Shown here piece by piece: positions 15,833-25,073 of a stretch of DNA of 57,720 bases; positions within the stretch are counted from its first letter, which is position 1; each line of letters opens with the position of its first letter. Position numbers and translations under genes: made by a program. The DNA comes from Thermoleophilia bacterium. Its GTDB lineage: Bacteria; Actinomycetota; Thermoleophilia; Gaiellales; Gaiellaceae. Under the pieces are notes generated by a model that was not told where the DNA came from, did no database searches, and was given only the letters and a program-made list of their open reading frames with translations. The DNA is taken from positions 1-57,720 of the forward strand of contig SHVL01000013.1 of assembly GCA_009694305.1 (NCBI GenBank), given 5' to 3'.

Positions 15833-17722
15833 TTACCAGGCGCCGCCTCCGCCGCCCCCTCCGCCTCCGCCGCCTCCACCGGAGAAGCCGCCGCCCCCTC
15901 CGCCCGAGCCCGACGACGGGGGTGCGAGCGCCGAGCCGAAGCCCGACGCGAGATCGCCGATCGCCATCGAGGACGCGCCCGAGCCGAGGCCGCCGCTACC
16001 CGTGATCCAGTACACCGACGAGCCCCGGGCCAGCTCCTCGGGCATGGCAAGATGGGCCGCCTGGAGCACCCGCTCCGCGATCCCGAACGCGATCCCGTAG
16101 ACGAGCAACCGCTCCCAGAGCGCGAGCGTCGCCGGGGGTGCCTCCTGCAGGCGCGGGAAATCGGTGAGATAGCGCCGGAACGCCTCCCACCGCTCGGCCT
16201 CGATCTCACCGTCGGGTGACCGCCTCCGCCACAGCCTCCGCTGGGTCAGGGCACCGAGGACGAGTGCAGCGTTGATCAGGGCCGCAACGGCGAAGCCGAT
16301 GAGGACGACGTCGCTCCAGCGCGGATGGACGGAGCGCCAGCCGTGCGCGGCGAAATAGAGCAGGATCCCCGCGGCCGCGAGCAGTGCGACGAGAGCGATA
16401 CCGAGCGCTGCCGCCCCGCGTGAGATGAACCAGAACCGGTTCCCGACCTCGGTGCCGATCGTCGCCTTGAACGCCGTGAAGTGCGTGCTCATAACCTCCC
16501 TGTCGGCCTCGATTCGCTCGCGGAAGCGCGACAGCCGTTCCGGCCCGTCCTCGATCACGCCATTGACGACCAGCACGACAGCGTTCTCCCAGGGACGGAG
16601 ACTCGAGCCCTGCTGCGTGCCCGGGGAGATCTCGAGGTCGGAGATGCTCTCGGTACGCATGCCGCCCCAGGTCGCACGTTCCGTCGTCACGGGTGTCGAG
16701 GTAAACACCCCACGGCGAATCAGGTCGAACAGGGTCGCGGTGAACTCGAAGGATCCGGCCTCGCCGCCCTGCCGTACGAGAATCGGGACGAGGGCAGGCT
16801 CGGTCTCGGTCGGTGGCTCCTGTTCGTACTCGCGGTCGTAGCCGCTCCTGAGTTCGCGGCCGTAGATCCAGAAGACGCCGCTGACGATGAGTGTCGCCGG
16901 GATCGTGCCGAGGAGGAGCAGAGCGATGACGTAGCGCCAGGGATGGCGCTTTGCGTTCTCGATCCGTTCGCTGTCCTTCTCGAAGGCCGCCGCGTCGGCT
17001 GCCTCGGCGGCGAGGATCCCGGGAAGCCCGGGGCCCGAGACCACGTGCATTCCGAGAGTCGAGTCGAAGGCCGAGCGCGGGAGTACGGTGCGGAGCTCGA
17101 CGTACTGCCCGGCCGGCACGTCTATGGCCCGTAGCACCGCGCGTGCGCCCGTGAACTGCACGTCTCCCCGGACGTAGACCGGATGACCCCAGGCGCGCAT
17201 GATCTTGCCGGGGGTGGTCTCGGTCGCCGTGAGTCGTCCGAGGGGTTCGTCCCACTCGGAGCCCCAGACCTTCAGATTGACGTCCACGACGTCGTCGTAG
17301 GCGACGGCGACACCTCTGAGCCGGTAGTGCACGGCAAACGTGCGGATCTCGCCGTTTGCCCGGTAGTGCCAGACGATCCGGGCCATCCCGTCGCCGGGAG
17401 CGGTGCCGAATGTGCTCTCCGCGTCGGCGCAGCCGAGCGTGGCGCAGCCGCCGGGCCGGTAGGCCTGACCGTTCTCGCTCACGCGCACCTGATCGACGAG
17501 CTCGCCGGCGCGAAGCGGGATGTCGCGGTAGCCACCGCTGAACGGGCCGCTGAACGAGTAGGTAATGAGCTCGTCCACGACGAGGCTGCCGTTCGGCTCC
17601 ACCTGCACCGAGACATCGGCCTGGGGCAGCGAGAACGACTTCGCGTGGGCCACGCTCGCAAGCGCAAGCGCGGCGAGCGTTACGGCAAGGAGTGCGCTAC
17701 GCGCTCGGAGGCGTGGGCGCAT
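15833..17722 (-). CDS. DUF2207 domain membrane protein
   Basis: The 629-residue protein has a signal peptide (residues about 7-28 ending VAHAKS), an extracytoplasmic beta domain (about 30-240, for example SGPFSGGYRDIPLRAGE), a membrane span near 275-300, a cytoplasmic region, two further spans near 440-500 and a tail ending in a long run of Gly (SGSGGGGGGFSGGGGGGG). This is the usual DUF2207 plan. Its role is unknown, though it is often encoded beside LemA, as here. The start at 17722 overlaps the lemA end by 26 bases. The Gly-rich codons create long Pro-rich shadows on the plus strand. Confidence 0.85.
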   Translation of the reverse strand: MRPRLRARSALLAVTLAALALASVAHAKSFSLPQADVSVQVEPNGSLVVDELITYSFSGPFSGGYRDIPLRAGELVDQVRVSENGQAYRPGGCATLGCADAESTFGTAPGDGMARIVWHYRANGEIRTFAVHYRLRGVAVAYDDVVDVNLKVWGSEWDEPLGRLTATETTPGKIMRAWGHPVYVRGDVQFTGARAVLRAIDVPAGQYVELRTVLPRSAFDSTLGMHVVSGPGLPGILAAEAADAAAFEKDSERIENAKRHPWRYVIALLLLGTIPATLIVSGVFWIYGRELRSGYDREYEQEPPTETEPALVPILVRQGGEAGSFEFTATLFDLIRRGVFTSTPVTTERATWGGMRTESISDLEISPGTQQGSSLRPWENAVVLVVNGVIEDGPERLSRFRERIEADREVMSTHFTAFKATIGTEVGNRFWFISRGAAALGIALVALLAAAGILLYFAAHGWRSVHPRWSDVVLIGFAVAALINAALVLGALTQRRLWRRRSPDGEIEAERWEAFRRYLTDFPRLQEAPPATLALWERLLVYGIAFGIAERVLQAAHLAMPEELARGSSVYWITGSGGLGSGASSMAIGDLASGFGSALAPPSSGSGGGGGGFSGGGGGGGGGGGGGAW

Positions 17723-18329
17723 CGCCGGCGGGGGGAGATGCCGGAGCCGCGGGAGCTGCCGGGGCGACCGGCTGAAAGCTGACCTCCGGTACCTCCCGGT
17801 CAGCTGCATCCTCGACCTCGAAGAACTCGTGCGTCGTGAAGCCGAGCGGGCCGGCGAGGAGGACAGCGGGAAACACCTGGATCGCGTTGTTGAACGTCAG
17901 CACGGTGTCGTTGTAGACCTGGCGCGAGATCGCAACCTTGTCCTCGGTGTCCTTCAGCTGCGCCTGGAGATCGAGGAAGCTGGTGTTCGCCTTGAGGTCG
18001 GGATAGGCCTCGGCGACGGCAAAGAGCTTGCCGAGCGCCTGGGTCAGGAAGCCCTCGGCCTCGGCTGTTTGTGCCGGCCCCTGCGCGCCGGCTGCGGCGG
18101 CGCGCGCCTGAGTGACGGCCTCGAAGGTGCCGCGCTCGTGCGCGGCATACCCCTTCACGGCTTCGACGAGATTCGGGATCAGGTCACGACGCCGCTTGAG
18201 CTGCACCTCGATCTGGGCCCACGCGTTGGCGACCCGGTTGCGCTTTGTGACAAGGCCGTTGTAGAGCGCGATCAGGTAGATCGCGATCAGAATGACGACC
18301 ACGACGATTACGATCAGCGCCAGCGACAT
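17697..18329 (-). CDS. lemA: LemA family protein
   Basis: The product is 210 residues with one N-terminal membrane anchor (residues 3-23) followed by YNGLVTKRNRVANAWAQIEVQLKRRRDLIPNLVEAVKGYA, the defining LemA helix pair, and ISRQVYNDTVLTFNNAIQVFPA in the third helix. The last 25 residues are Pro/Ala-rich. LemA proteins form a four-helix bundle of unknown function. It is the first gene of a two-gene operon with DUF2207. Confidence 0.93.
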   Translation of the reverse strand: MSLALIVIVVVVILIAIYLIALYNGLVTKRNRVANAWAQIEVQLKRRRDLIPNLVEAVKGYAAHERGTFEAVTQARAAAAGAQGPAQTAEAEGFLTQALGKLFAVAEAYPDLKANTSFLDLQAQLKDTEDKVAISRQVYNDTVLTFNNAIQVFPAVLLAGPLGFTTHEFFEVEDAADREVPEVSFQPVAPAAPAAPASPPAGDAPTPPSA

Positions 18330-18335
18330 TGCACT

Positions 18336-18341
18336 AGCCTA
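18336..18341 (-). promoter_or_regulatory. -10 box (TAGGCT) of a probable leaderless lemA transcript
   Basis: On the minus strand TAGGCT ends six bases before the lemA ATG, and no ribosome-binding site fits in between. Confidence 0.5.
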
Positions 18342-18409
18342 GCCGATAGCGCGCTAGGGTGCCTTGCGTCGCCCCTGTAGCGCCGGCTTCTCTCGCTGCC
18401 ATCGGGGTC

Positions 18410-20736
18410 GTGAGCGCTTCGCAGAAACGACTTTCGCTCACCGTCTCGCTCGCCCTCGCCGTCGTCGCCGTGGGTGTCGGTGCCGTCGCGCGGGAGGCGG
18501 CCGCCGGAGGTGCGGATCGACAGGTGGCAGCGCCGGGTGGAGGTCTCTCCCAATCACCTGCGTCCAACGCCGCCCCGGTCAGGGCGCCGCTGGCGGGGCC
18601 GACCCGGGTTTCATCGGTCGCAGGGTTTGGCTCCTCGTCCTTCCAGGCTGTTGCTTCGGCCGGGCGGGCACGGGGCGCTGCCGCCGCGGTCGGAGCCGCA
18701 CACGCGGCAGGGCTCGCCGTCACGGCCGACGGGATCAGGGTCATCGTGGTCGCACATCCCGGAGGGGTCGCTGCAGCGCGAGCCGCGGTAACGGTGCACG
18801 GGGGAACCTTCGAGCGATCTGCGGGTGATCTCGTGCAGGCGCTCGTCACCGGCGAAGAGATAGCCACTCTCAACGCCGCCGGCTTCACAGCATCGGGCCT
18901 CCGCGGGACAGGAGTCAAGGTCGGCATCATCGACCTCGGCTTTCAGGGATACGCGGCGTTGCTCGGCACCGAGCTCCCTACCTCGGTGACGACGCGCGAT
19001 TTCTGTGGTGGCAACCTCACGACGGCGGAGCAGCACGGAACGGCTTCGGACTGGAGTCGTACAGCTCCCGGGGGCCGAACATCGCCGGCGTGGTCAAACC
19101 CGATGTGAGTGGCTACGACGCTGTTTCCTCCGCGATCTACGGTGCGTTCGGGAGTTGCGGTGTCAGCGGCTTCAGCGGCACCTCCGCCTCGTCGCCGGGG
19201 ATTGCCGGGGCGGCCGCGCTCCTGCTCGAGCAGAGCCCGGGCCTCACGCCAGCGCAGCTTCAGGCGAAGATCGCATCGTTCGCCGTAGACCAGGGCGTCG
19301 CCGGGACGGACAACCTGTACGGCGCCGGCCGCGTGGTTCTGCCCACGCTCGTGCTCAACACGTCCCTGCCTACACTCTCCGGCACGTTGCAGACCGGCGT
19401 GGTGCTCACGGCCGTGCAGGGAACGTGGTCGGGCAGCCCCGCGCCGACCTTCACCTATCAGTTCGAGCGGTGTGACGCCGCTGGTGCTTCCTGCGTGGAT
19501 ACCGGGCCTGCGTCGGTGACCATGACGTACGCGCTCGCGAATCCGGCCGACGCCGGCAAGCGGATCCGGGTGAAGGAGATCGCCACGACCGTCAACGGGT
19601 CGGTGACCGCGGAATCGGCCGCGACGGCGCAGATCGCCGCGGCGCCACTCAACTCCGTGCTGCCGGTGATCACGGGAGCTGCGACCACCGGGCAGTTGCT
19701 GACCGCGACGACGGGCACGTGGACGGGCTTTCCGACACCCTCGTTCAGCTTCCAGTGGGAGCGCTGCGATGCGACGGGTGCGGCATGCTCTGACATCGGG
19801 CTCGCGACCGCTGCGGCCTATCTCGCCGGGACGCTCGACCTCGGCCTGACGCTCCGGGTCAAGGTCGGTGCGTCGAACGCGTCCGGTACTGCAGCCCCGG
19901 TGGAGTCCGGAAAGACAGCCGTGATCTCGGCTCCGGCGGGTGGCGGCGGCGGTGGCGGTGGCGGCGGTGGTGGTGGCGGCGGAGCGGGAACCAGCTACCT
20001 CGTCGCCGGGATCAGCGGTCCTGCCACGGCCAGGGTCGGTGACTCGATCGCCTACGAAGTCACGGCGCAGGACATCGGCACTGGTGGCTCCGACGGGGTT
20101 GTCGCCACGATCAGGCTGGCGACGGGGGTCACCTTCGCGGCCGTCTCGTTCGACCGGGGCCAGGGGTGCACGGGGACGACGGTACTGACCTGCAGGCTCG
20201 ACTTCCTGAACGGGCCGCTCGTCGCACACCTCCGCATCGACGCACGGGTCGGTGCGCAGGGTGCGCTCGCGACGACGGTCGTGCTCAGCGCGCGTCAGTC
20301 GGAGCTGAGCCCGGCCAACAACACGGCGTCGGTGACGACCGTTGTTGCCCCGGTGGAGGTCGTCCCGACCGTGACCGTGCTGCCCGTGCCGAACCTCGTG
20401 CGCAAGGGTGTGGGAACCGTGAGGCCTGTGCGCCTGGGCGGGAAGGCCTCGCTCGCGTTCGGCGCCGTCCTCAACCGTCCCGCGCGCGTTCGCCTGACGG
20501 TGAAGCCGGTGGGAGTGACCAGGTCGCTCCTGCTCGGAGCGGGCAGTCGGGTCGGGTCACGCAGGCTCACCTCGAGCGCCTTCTCGATGAGTTCTGTGCT
20601 CGGCGCCGGGACGTTCTCGGTCAGGGTCGTTGTCGGCAGCCGCCCGCTCGCGAAGGGGAAGGCCTACGTTGCCACGCTCGTCGCCACGACCCCCGACGGC
20701 CGGACGAGTACGCTGACGCTGACGTTCAAGGGGTAG
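18410..20736 (+). pseudogene. secreted subtilase (S8) gene disrupted by an internal deletion and frameshift
   Basis: The first frame (to 19108) has a signal peptide and the catalytic Asp motif GVKVGIIDLGFQG, then the His motif EQHGTA near 19038. The second frame carries SYSSRGPNIAGVVKPDVSG, then the catalytic Ser motif GFSGTSASSPGIAGAAALLLEQ, two Ig-like repeats with a WERCDA-type end, a poly-Gly linker and a DUF11-like domain. Between the His motif and SYSSRGP the middle of the protease domain, normally about 150-200 residues with the oxyanion Asn, is absent and the frame changes. At the junction the expected HGTA and GFGLES coding ends share a few bases, suggesting a short-homology deletion. 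The start is probably GTG 18410. A sequencing error cannot explain the missing segment. Confidence 0.75.
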
Positions 20737-20777
20737 GAGCCGGGTCGTTGCCCGCGGCAGCTGCGGCCGCAGTCGCG

Positions 20778-21482
20778 TCAGTCGCGGCGACAGCAGGTCC
20801 AGATCATGTCGTCGTGGCCCCGGTAGGGGCGCCGGTCGAACCAGCCGTACAGGTCGGCGACGTCGAACCCCGCCTCGTCGATCAGGCGACGCCATTCGAT
20901 CGCCGAGAGCCAGTGCAGCTCCATCGCCGCCGTGGACTCGCCCGACCGCACCGACAGGAGCAGCGAGCGGCGGCTCTCGTCCCAGTCGGCCCGCTCGAAG
21001 ATGCCTGCCTCCCGTTCGAGCCAGAGGCCATTCGTCTCGACGATGTCTTCGGGGCTCGGTGCGAACACGTCGAACACGAGGCGCCCTCCCGGCTCGAGGA
21101 GGTCGTGCGCGGCCCGTAGCGCCCGGAGCTTCTCGGCTTCGTCAGGCAGGTGGAGCAACGACCGGAAGGGGCAGATGACGAGGTGGACGTGCTCGGTGAC
21201 CGGAGGGTCACACAGGTCGCCGACGCGTAGGTCTACGAGTGCGCCGACCCCGCGTTCCTCTGCAAGAGCCCGGGCACGCGCCAGCATGCTCGTGGAGAGG
21301 TCGATCCCGATCACCTTGCGTCCGGCCTGTGCGATCGGAACAGCAATCCTCCCCGACCCGACCGCGAGCTCGACGACGGGGCCGTCACATCGCTTCGCCT
21401 CGCCGACGTAGAACGCGATGTCCTCGACCACGGAGACGCTCCACGCGTCGTAGATCTCCGCAATCGCGTCATAGAGAGCCAC
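20778..21482 (-). CDS. class I SAM-dependent methyltransferase
   Basis: The 234-residue protein begins with YDAIAEIYDAWSV and has motif I VVELAVGSGRIAVPIAQ, the acidic residue after beta 2 (VIGIDLS), the post-motif LVICPFRSLLHLP and LEPGGRLVFDVFAP. The fold is the ubiquinone/menaquinone-type Rossmann methyltransferase; the substrate cannot be told. GTG start. It is convergent with the broken subtilase and divergent from pheS. Confidence 0.85.
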   Translation of the reverse strand: MALYDAIAEIYDAWSVSVVEDIAFYVGEAKRCDGPVVELAVGSGRIAVPIAQAGRKVIGIDLSTSMLARARALAEERGVGALVDLRVGDLCDPPVTEHVHLVICPFRSLLHLPDEAEKLRALRAAHDLLEPGGRLVFDVFAPSPEDIVETNGLWLEREAGIFERADWDESRRSLLLSVRSGESTAAMELHWLSAIEWRRLIDEAGFDVADLYGWFDRRPYRGHDDMIWTCCRRD

Positions 21483-21488
21483 GCGAAG

Positions 21489-21494
21489 AGTGTA
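21489..21494 (-). promoter_or_regulatory. -10 box (TACACT) of a probable leaderless methyltransferase transcript
   Basis: TACACT on the minus strand ends six bases before the GTG start at 21482, leaving no room for a Shine-Dalgarno sequence. Confidence 0.5.
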
Positions 21495-21523
21495 GGGGTG
21501 CTATCCCGGGGCGAGCGCGTTGG

Positions 21524-21529
21524 TAGGCT
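21524..21529 (+). promoter_or_regulatory. -10 box (TAGGCT) of pheS
   Basis: TAGGCT lies nine bases upstream of the pheS ATG with no ribosome-binding site, giving pheS its own near-leaderless promoter and separating it from the rplT operon. Confidence 0.45.
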
Positions 21530-21538
21530 CGGCCCTCC

Positions 21539-22534
21539 ATGGATGCCGAAGCACTCGAGCGCGAAGGACTTGCGGCTGCCGCTGCCGCAATCTCGGCCGA
21601 CGCTGTCGAGGCCGTCCGGATCGAGTTCCTGGGGCGCAAGAGCGCAATCAAGCAGGCGCTACGCGACGTGCGCGACCGCGAGACCGGGATGACGTTGAAC
21701 GCCGTACGCGAGCGGCTCGAGACGGCGATCGACGAGCGCGAGAGCGTGCTCGCGCGCGCGGAGCTCGATGCGCGGCTGACGCAGGAGCGGGTGGACGTGA
21801 CCCTCCCCGTGGGCGGCCAGACGCGGGGAAGCCTGCACCTGATCACCCAGATCCGGCGGGAGGTCGAGGACATCTTCCTCGGTCTCGGCTACCGCGTCGT
21901 GGACGGCCGCGAGGTCGAGACGACCCGCTACAACTTCGACGGGCTGAACTTTCCCGCAGGCCATCCGGCTCGCTCGCCGCTCGCAACGCTCTTCATCGAC
22001 GAGGAGACCGTCCTGCGGACGGAGACATCGCCATCGCAGATTCGCACGATGGAGATGCAGCAGCCGCCCGTCTACATGGTCTCGCTCGGTCGCACCTACC
22101 GGCGCGACACGCCCGACGCGACGCACTCACCGATCTTCCATCAGGTCGAGGGGCTCGTCGTGGACGAGGGCATCACGCTCGCTGACCTGACCGGGACGCT
22201 CGACCTCCTCTTCAAGAAGCTGTTCGGTGAGCAGCGACGGAGCGAGTTCAGGACACATTACTTCCCGTTCACGGAGCCGTCGATCGAGGCCTACGTCTCC
22301 TGCCACATCTGCGACGGCGACGGGTGCCCGGTCTGCCGCCACTCGGGGTGGATCGAGGTCGGAGGAGCCGGCATGGTGGACCCCAGACTCTTCGAGTTCG
22401 TGGGCTACGACCCCGAGCGCTACAGCGGATTCGCATTCGGCTGGGGGCTCGAGCGCATCGCGATGCTCCGCCACGAGTTCCCTGACCTCCGTGAGCTGTG
22501 GCGCAACGACCTGCGTTTCTCGAGGCAGTTCTGA
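21539..22534 (+). CDS. pheS: phenylalanyl-tRNA synthetase alpha subunit
   Basis: The 331-residue subunit contains the class II catalytic core of the alpha2-beta2 enzyme. Motif 2 is seen as RTYRRDTPDATHSPIFHQVEGLVVDEG and motif 3 as GFAFGWGLERIAMLRHEF. A Cys cluster (CHICDGDGCPVCRHSGW, near residue 258) is the zinc-binding-like insert seen in many PheS proteins. Two ATG-free leader bases aside, the N-terminal coiled coil is short. The stop codon lies at the edge of a large inverted repeat, and pheT follows after 166 bases rather than directly. Confidence 0.97.
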   Translation: MDAEALEREGLAAAAAAISADAVEAVRIEFLGRKSAIKQALRDVRDRETGMTLNAVRERLETAIDERESVLARAELDARLTQERVDVTLPVGGQTRGSLHLITQIRREVEDIFLGLGYRVVDGREVETTRYNFDGLNFPAGHPARSPLATLFIDEETVLRTETSPSQIRTMEMQQPPVYMVSLGRTYRRDTPDATHSPIFHQVEGLVVDEGITLADLTGTLDLLFKKLFGEQRRSEFRTHYFPFTEPSIEAYVSCHICDGDGCPVCRHSGWIEVGGAGMVDPRLFEFVGYDPERYSGFAFGWGLERIAMLRHEFPDLRELWRNDLRFSRQF

Positions 22535-22661
22535 TGCAGCGTCCTGCAACGATCCTTCGGACATGTTCGCTGCAGGACGCTGCATCAGATGCTCGCTGCT
22601 CGCGGGTCAGCTGCTGTGCAGCTGCCCCGCGAGATCCTGAAGGGGCGCTCTTCGCGTGCCC
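22531..22661 (+). repeat. composite hairpin element after pheS (copy A)
   Basis: An exact 18-base inverted repeat (22531-22548 with 22571-22588) includes the pheS stop codon and has a 22-base centre beginning ACGAT. It is followed by a second hairpin (22599-22606 with 22626-22633, with an internal CAGCTG pair), the motif ATCCTGAAG (22634-22642) and a third weaker hairpin (643-648 with 656-661). The same order of parts occurs after ftsX and after the helicase gene. It fills the pheS-pheT gap and may act as a terminator or processing site. Confidence 0.7.
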
Positions 22662-22700
22662 GGGAACCATGACGCGTCCGGTGAACGAGGCACCGCACTA

Positions 22701-24995
22701 GTGCGCGCACCTCTCTCCTGGCTGCGTGAGTACGTTCGCGTGGATGCGACGGCGGAAGAGATCGCGCGCCGACTCGCCGTCTCGTCACTCGAGGTCGATC
22801 GCGTTATCGAGATGGGCGTCGAGGACGTCGGCGACAACCTCTCCTACCTGCGCGTCGGCCGCGTTCTCTCGGCCGACAAGCACCCGAACGCCGATAAACT
22901 GCAGCTCTGCCAGCTCGACACGGGGGAGGGAGAGCCGCGGCAGATCGTCTGCGGCGCCTGGAACTTCGGCGTCGGGGCCACGGTCGCGGTCGGGCTTCCC
23001 GGCGTGCTGCTGCCGGGCTTCCCGGCGCCGCTCGACGAGCGCCCGCTGCGCGGCGAGCTCTCCCGCGGGATGATTCTCGCCGAGGACGAGATCGGCCTCG
23101 GCTCCGACCACGCCGGAATCATGATTCTCCCCGACGGCATCGAGCCGGGCACGCCGCTGTCGGACGTGTTGCCCGTGCACGAGCAGGTGCTCGACCTGAC
23201 ACCGACGATGAACCGCGTAGACCTGCTCTCGATGGTCGGCCTGGCTCGCGAGGTGGCAACACTCTTCGACGGCGAGCTTCTGCCGATCGCCGTTGACGAC
23301 CCGCCGGCCCTCGAGACGGAGCCGGTCGATGTCACGGTCGAAGACCCGCTGGGCTGCCCGCGGTACCTCGCTCGCGTGTTCAGGGGCGTCACGGTCGCGC
23401 CGTCGCCGATGTGGCTCAGGGCCCGGTTGCACGCGGCAGGAATGCGGTCGATCTCGAATGTAGTGGACGTCACGAACTACGTCATGCACGTCTACGGCAG
23501 CCCGCTGCACGTCTTTGACCGGACGAAGCTCGAGGGCGGGCGGATCGTCGTTCGCCGCGCCACCGCAGGCGAGGAGATCCGTACGCTCGACGGCATCCCG
23601 AGGAAGCTCGACACGCGGGATCTCCTGATCACCGACGGAGAGAAGGCTGTCGCCCTCGCGGCGATCATGGGCGGTGAGGACAGCGAGGTCACGGACGCGA
23701 CGACGGAGGTGCTCCTCGAGGCTGCGAACTTCGAGCCGATCGGAATCATGGGCAGCTCGGAGCGCCTCGGCCTTCGTACCGAGGGATCGAACCGCTGGGA
23801 GAAGGGCGTCGATCCGTATCAGGCAGAGGCGGCCGCGGTGCTCGCCAGCCGACTCCTGGTGGACTTCACGGGAGCAGAGCTGACAGGAAGCACCGATATC
23901 CATTCGGGGCTTCCGGAGCGGCCCGTCGTCCGGCTGCGTACCGATCGCACGGATCGCATCGTCGGTCTCGTCGTCTCCTCCGAGGAGCAGCGGTCGATCC
24001 TCGACCGGCTCGGCTTCGAGGTGAGCGAGGACTGGGACGTGACGGTGCCGACGTGGCGCGCTCGTGATGTCACGCGCGAGATCGACGTGATCGAGGAGGT
24101 GGCGCGCGTCGTCCTGCCGCGCGTTCCGAGGACGATGCCGCTGCGTCGGCTCGTGGAGGGGCACCTGACCGGCGACCAGCGCCTGCGACGCGTGCTCGAG
24201 GACGTTCTGACGGGCGCCGGTTTCTCGGAGGCCTACACGTGGAGCCTCGTCGCGAACGACCCGGACCCGTCTGCCATTCGCCTCTCCGACCCGATGAGCG
24301 GCGACCAGGCGATTCTCCGGACGACCCTGATCCACGGTCTTGTCGAGGCAGCACGTGAGAACGTCGATGCGGGGAACGCCGGCATCAGGCTCTTCGAGTT
24401 CGCGCGCGTCTACCTCCCGTCAGATGAGCAGCTACCCGAGGAGCGCTGGCGCGTTGCCGGCATCGCCGCGGGTGGATTCGACGCAGCCCGTGCAGCCGTC
24501 GAAGTCGTGTATGACGCTCTCCATCTCGGCCTGCGGGTGCGCCGCGCACAGCGCCCGTTTCTGCATCCGGGCAAGGCGGGTGAAACCGACGCAGGCTGGC
24601 TCGGGGAGCTGCATCCGGCGTTGCTCGATGGCTCGTGGGGCGTGTTCGAGCTCGACGTCGCGACCCTGATCGGGCCGGTGCCCGAGAGGATCCTCTACGA
24701 CGACGTGATCACCTTCCCGCCGCTGCGCCAGGACATCGCGGTCGTCGTCGAGGAGGAGGTCGAAGCAGCTGCTCTCGTTGACGTGATCCTCGAAGCAGGG
24801 GCACCGGAGCTGCGCGAGGCACGCGTCTTCGACGTCTACCGTGGCGACCAGGTGGGTGAGGGGCGCAAGTCGGTCGCGATCCACCTGTCTTTTCAGGTGC
24901 CAGACCGGACGCTGTCCGACGACGACGCGCTGGTCGTGCGGCAGCGTGTGGTCGCGGCGCTCGCAGACCGGTTCGAGGCGGAACTTCGCGGCTGA
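22701..24995 (+). CDS. pheT: phenylalanyl-tRNA synthetase beta subunit
   Basis: The 764-residue subunit starts at GTG with RAPLSWLREYVRVDAT. Domains in order: tRNA-binding OB fold (about 39-150, YLRVGRVLSADKHPNADKLQ), the B3/B4 editing module (SNVVDVTNYVMHVYG), the B5 domain, the catalytic-like core and the C-terminal ferredoxin-fold anticodon-binding domain (FPPLRQDIAVVVEEEV). Length and order are normal. The start codon was chosen by homology; an upstream in-frame codon at 22656 would lie inside the structured element. It forms the Phe-specific enzyme with pheS. Confidence 0.96.
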   Translation: MRAPLSWLREYVRVDATAEEIARRLAVSSLEVDRVIEMGVEDVGDNLSYLRVGRVLSADKHPNADKLQLCQLDTGEGEPRQIVCGAWNFGVGATVAVGLPGVLLPGFPAPLDERPLRGELSRGMILAEDEIGLGSDHAGIMILPDGIEPGTPLSDVLPVHEQVLDLTPTMNRVDLLSMVGLAREVATLFDGELLPIAVDDPPALETEPVDVTVEDPLGCPRYLARVFRGVTVAPSPMWLRARLHAAGMRSISNVVDVTNYVMHVYGSPLHVFDRTKLEGGRIVVRRATAGEEIRTLDGIPRKLDTRDLLITDGEKAVALAAIMGGEDSEVTDATTEVLLEAANFEPIGIMGSSERLGLRTEGSNRWEKGVDPYQAEAAAVLASRLLVDFTGAELTGSTDIHSGLPERPVVRLRTDRTDRIVGLVVSSEEQRSILDRLGFEVSEDWDVTVPTWRARDVTREIDVIEEVARVVLPRVPRTMPLRRLVEGHLTGDQRLRRVLEDVLTGAGFSEAYTWSLVANDPDPSAIRLSDPMSGDQAILRTTLIHGLVEAARENVDAGNAGIRLFEFARVYLPSDEQLPEERWRVAGIAAGGFDAARAAVEVVYDALHLGLRVRRAQRPFLHPGKAGETDAGWLGELHPALLDGSWGVFELDVATLIGPVPERILYDDVITFPPLRQDIAVVVEEEVEAAALVDVILEAGAPELREARVFDVYRGDQVGEGRKSVAIHLSFQVPDRTLSDDDALVVRQRVVAALADRFEAELRG

Positions 24996-25073
24996 CCAGA
25001 GCGTTCTCGTGGTGCAGTCGTGGAGCGGCGGTTGGTTGCTCTCTCCGCCTCCGCGCCTTCTGACACGGGGTGC

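Noticed and set aside
15833-15920. Pro-rich plus-strand repeat region
   Set aside because: It is the antisense of the poly-Gly tail of the DUF2207 protein, not an independent repeat.
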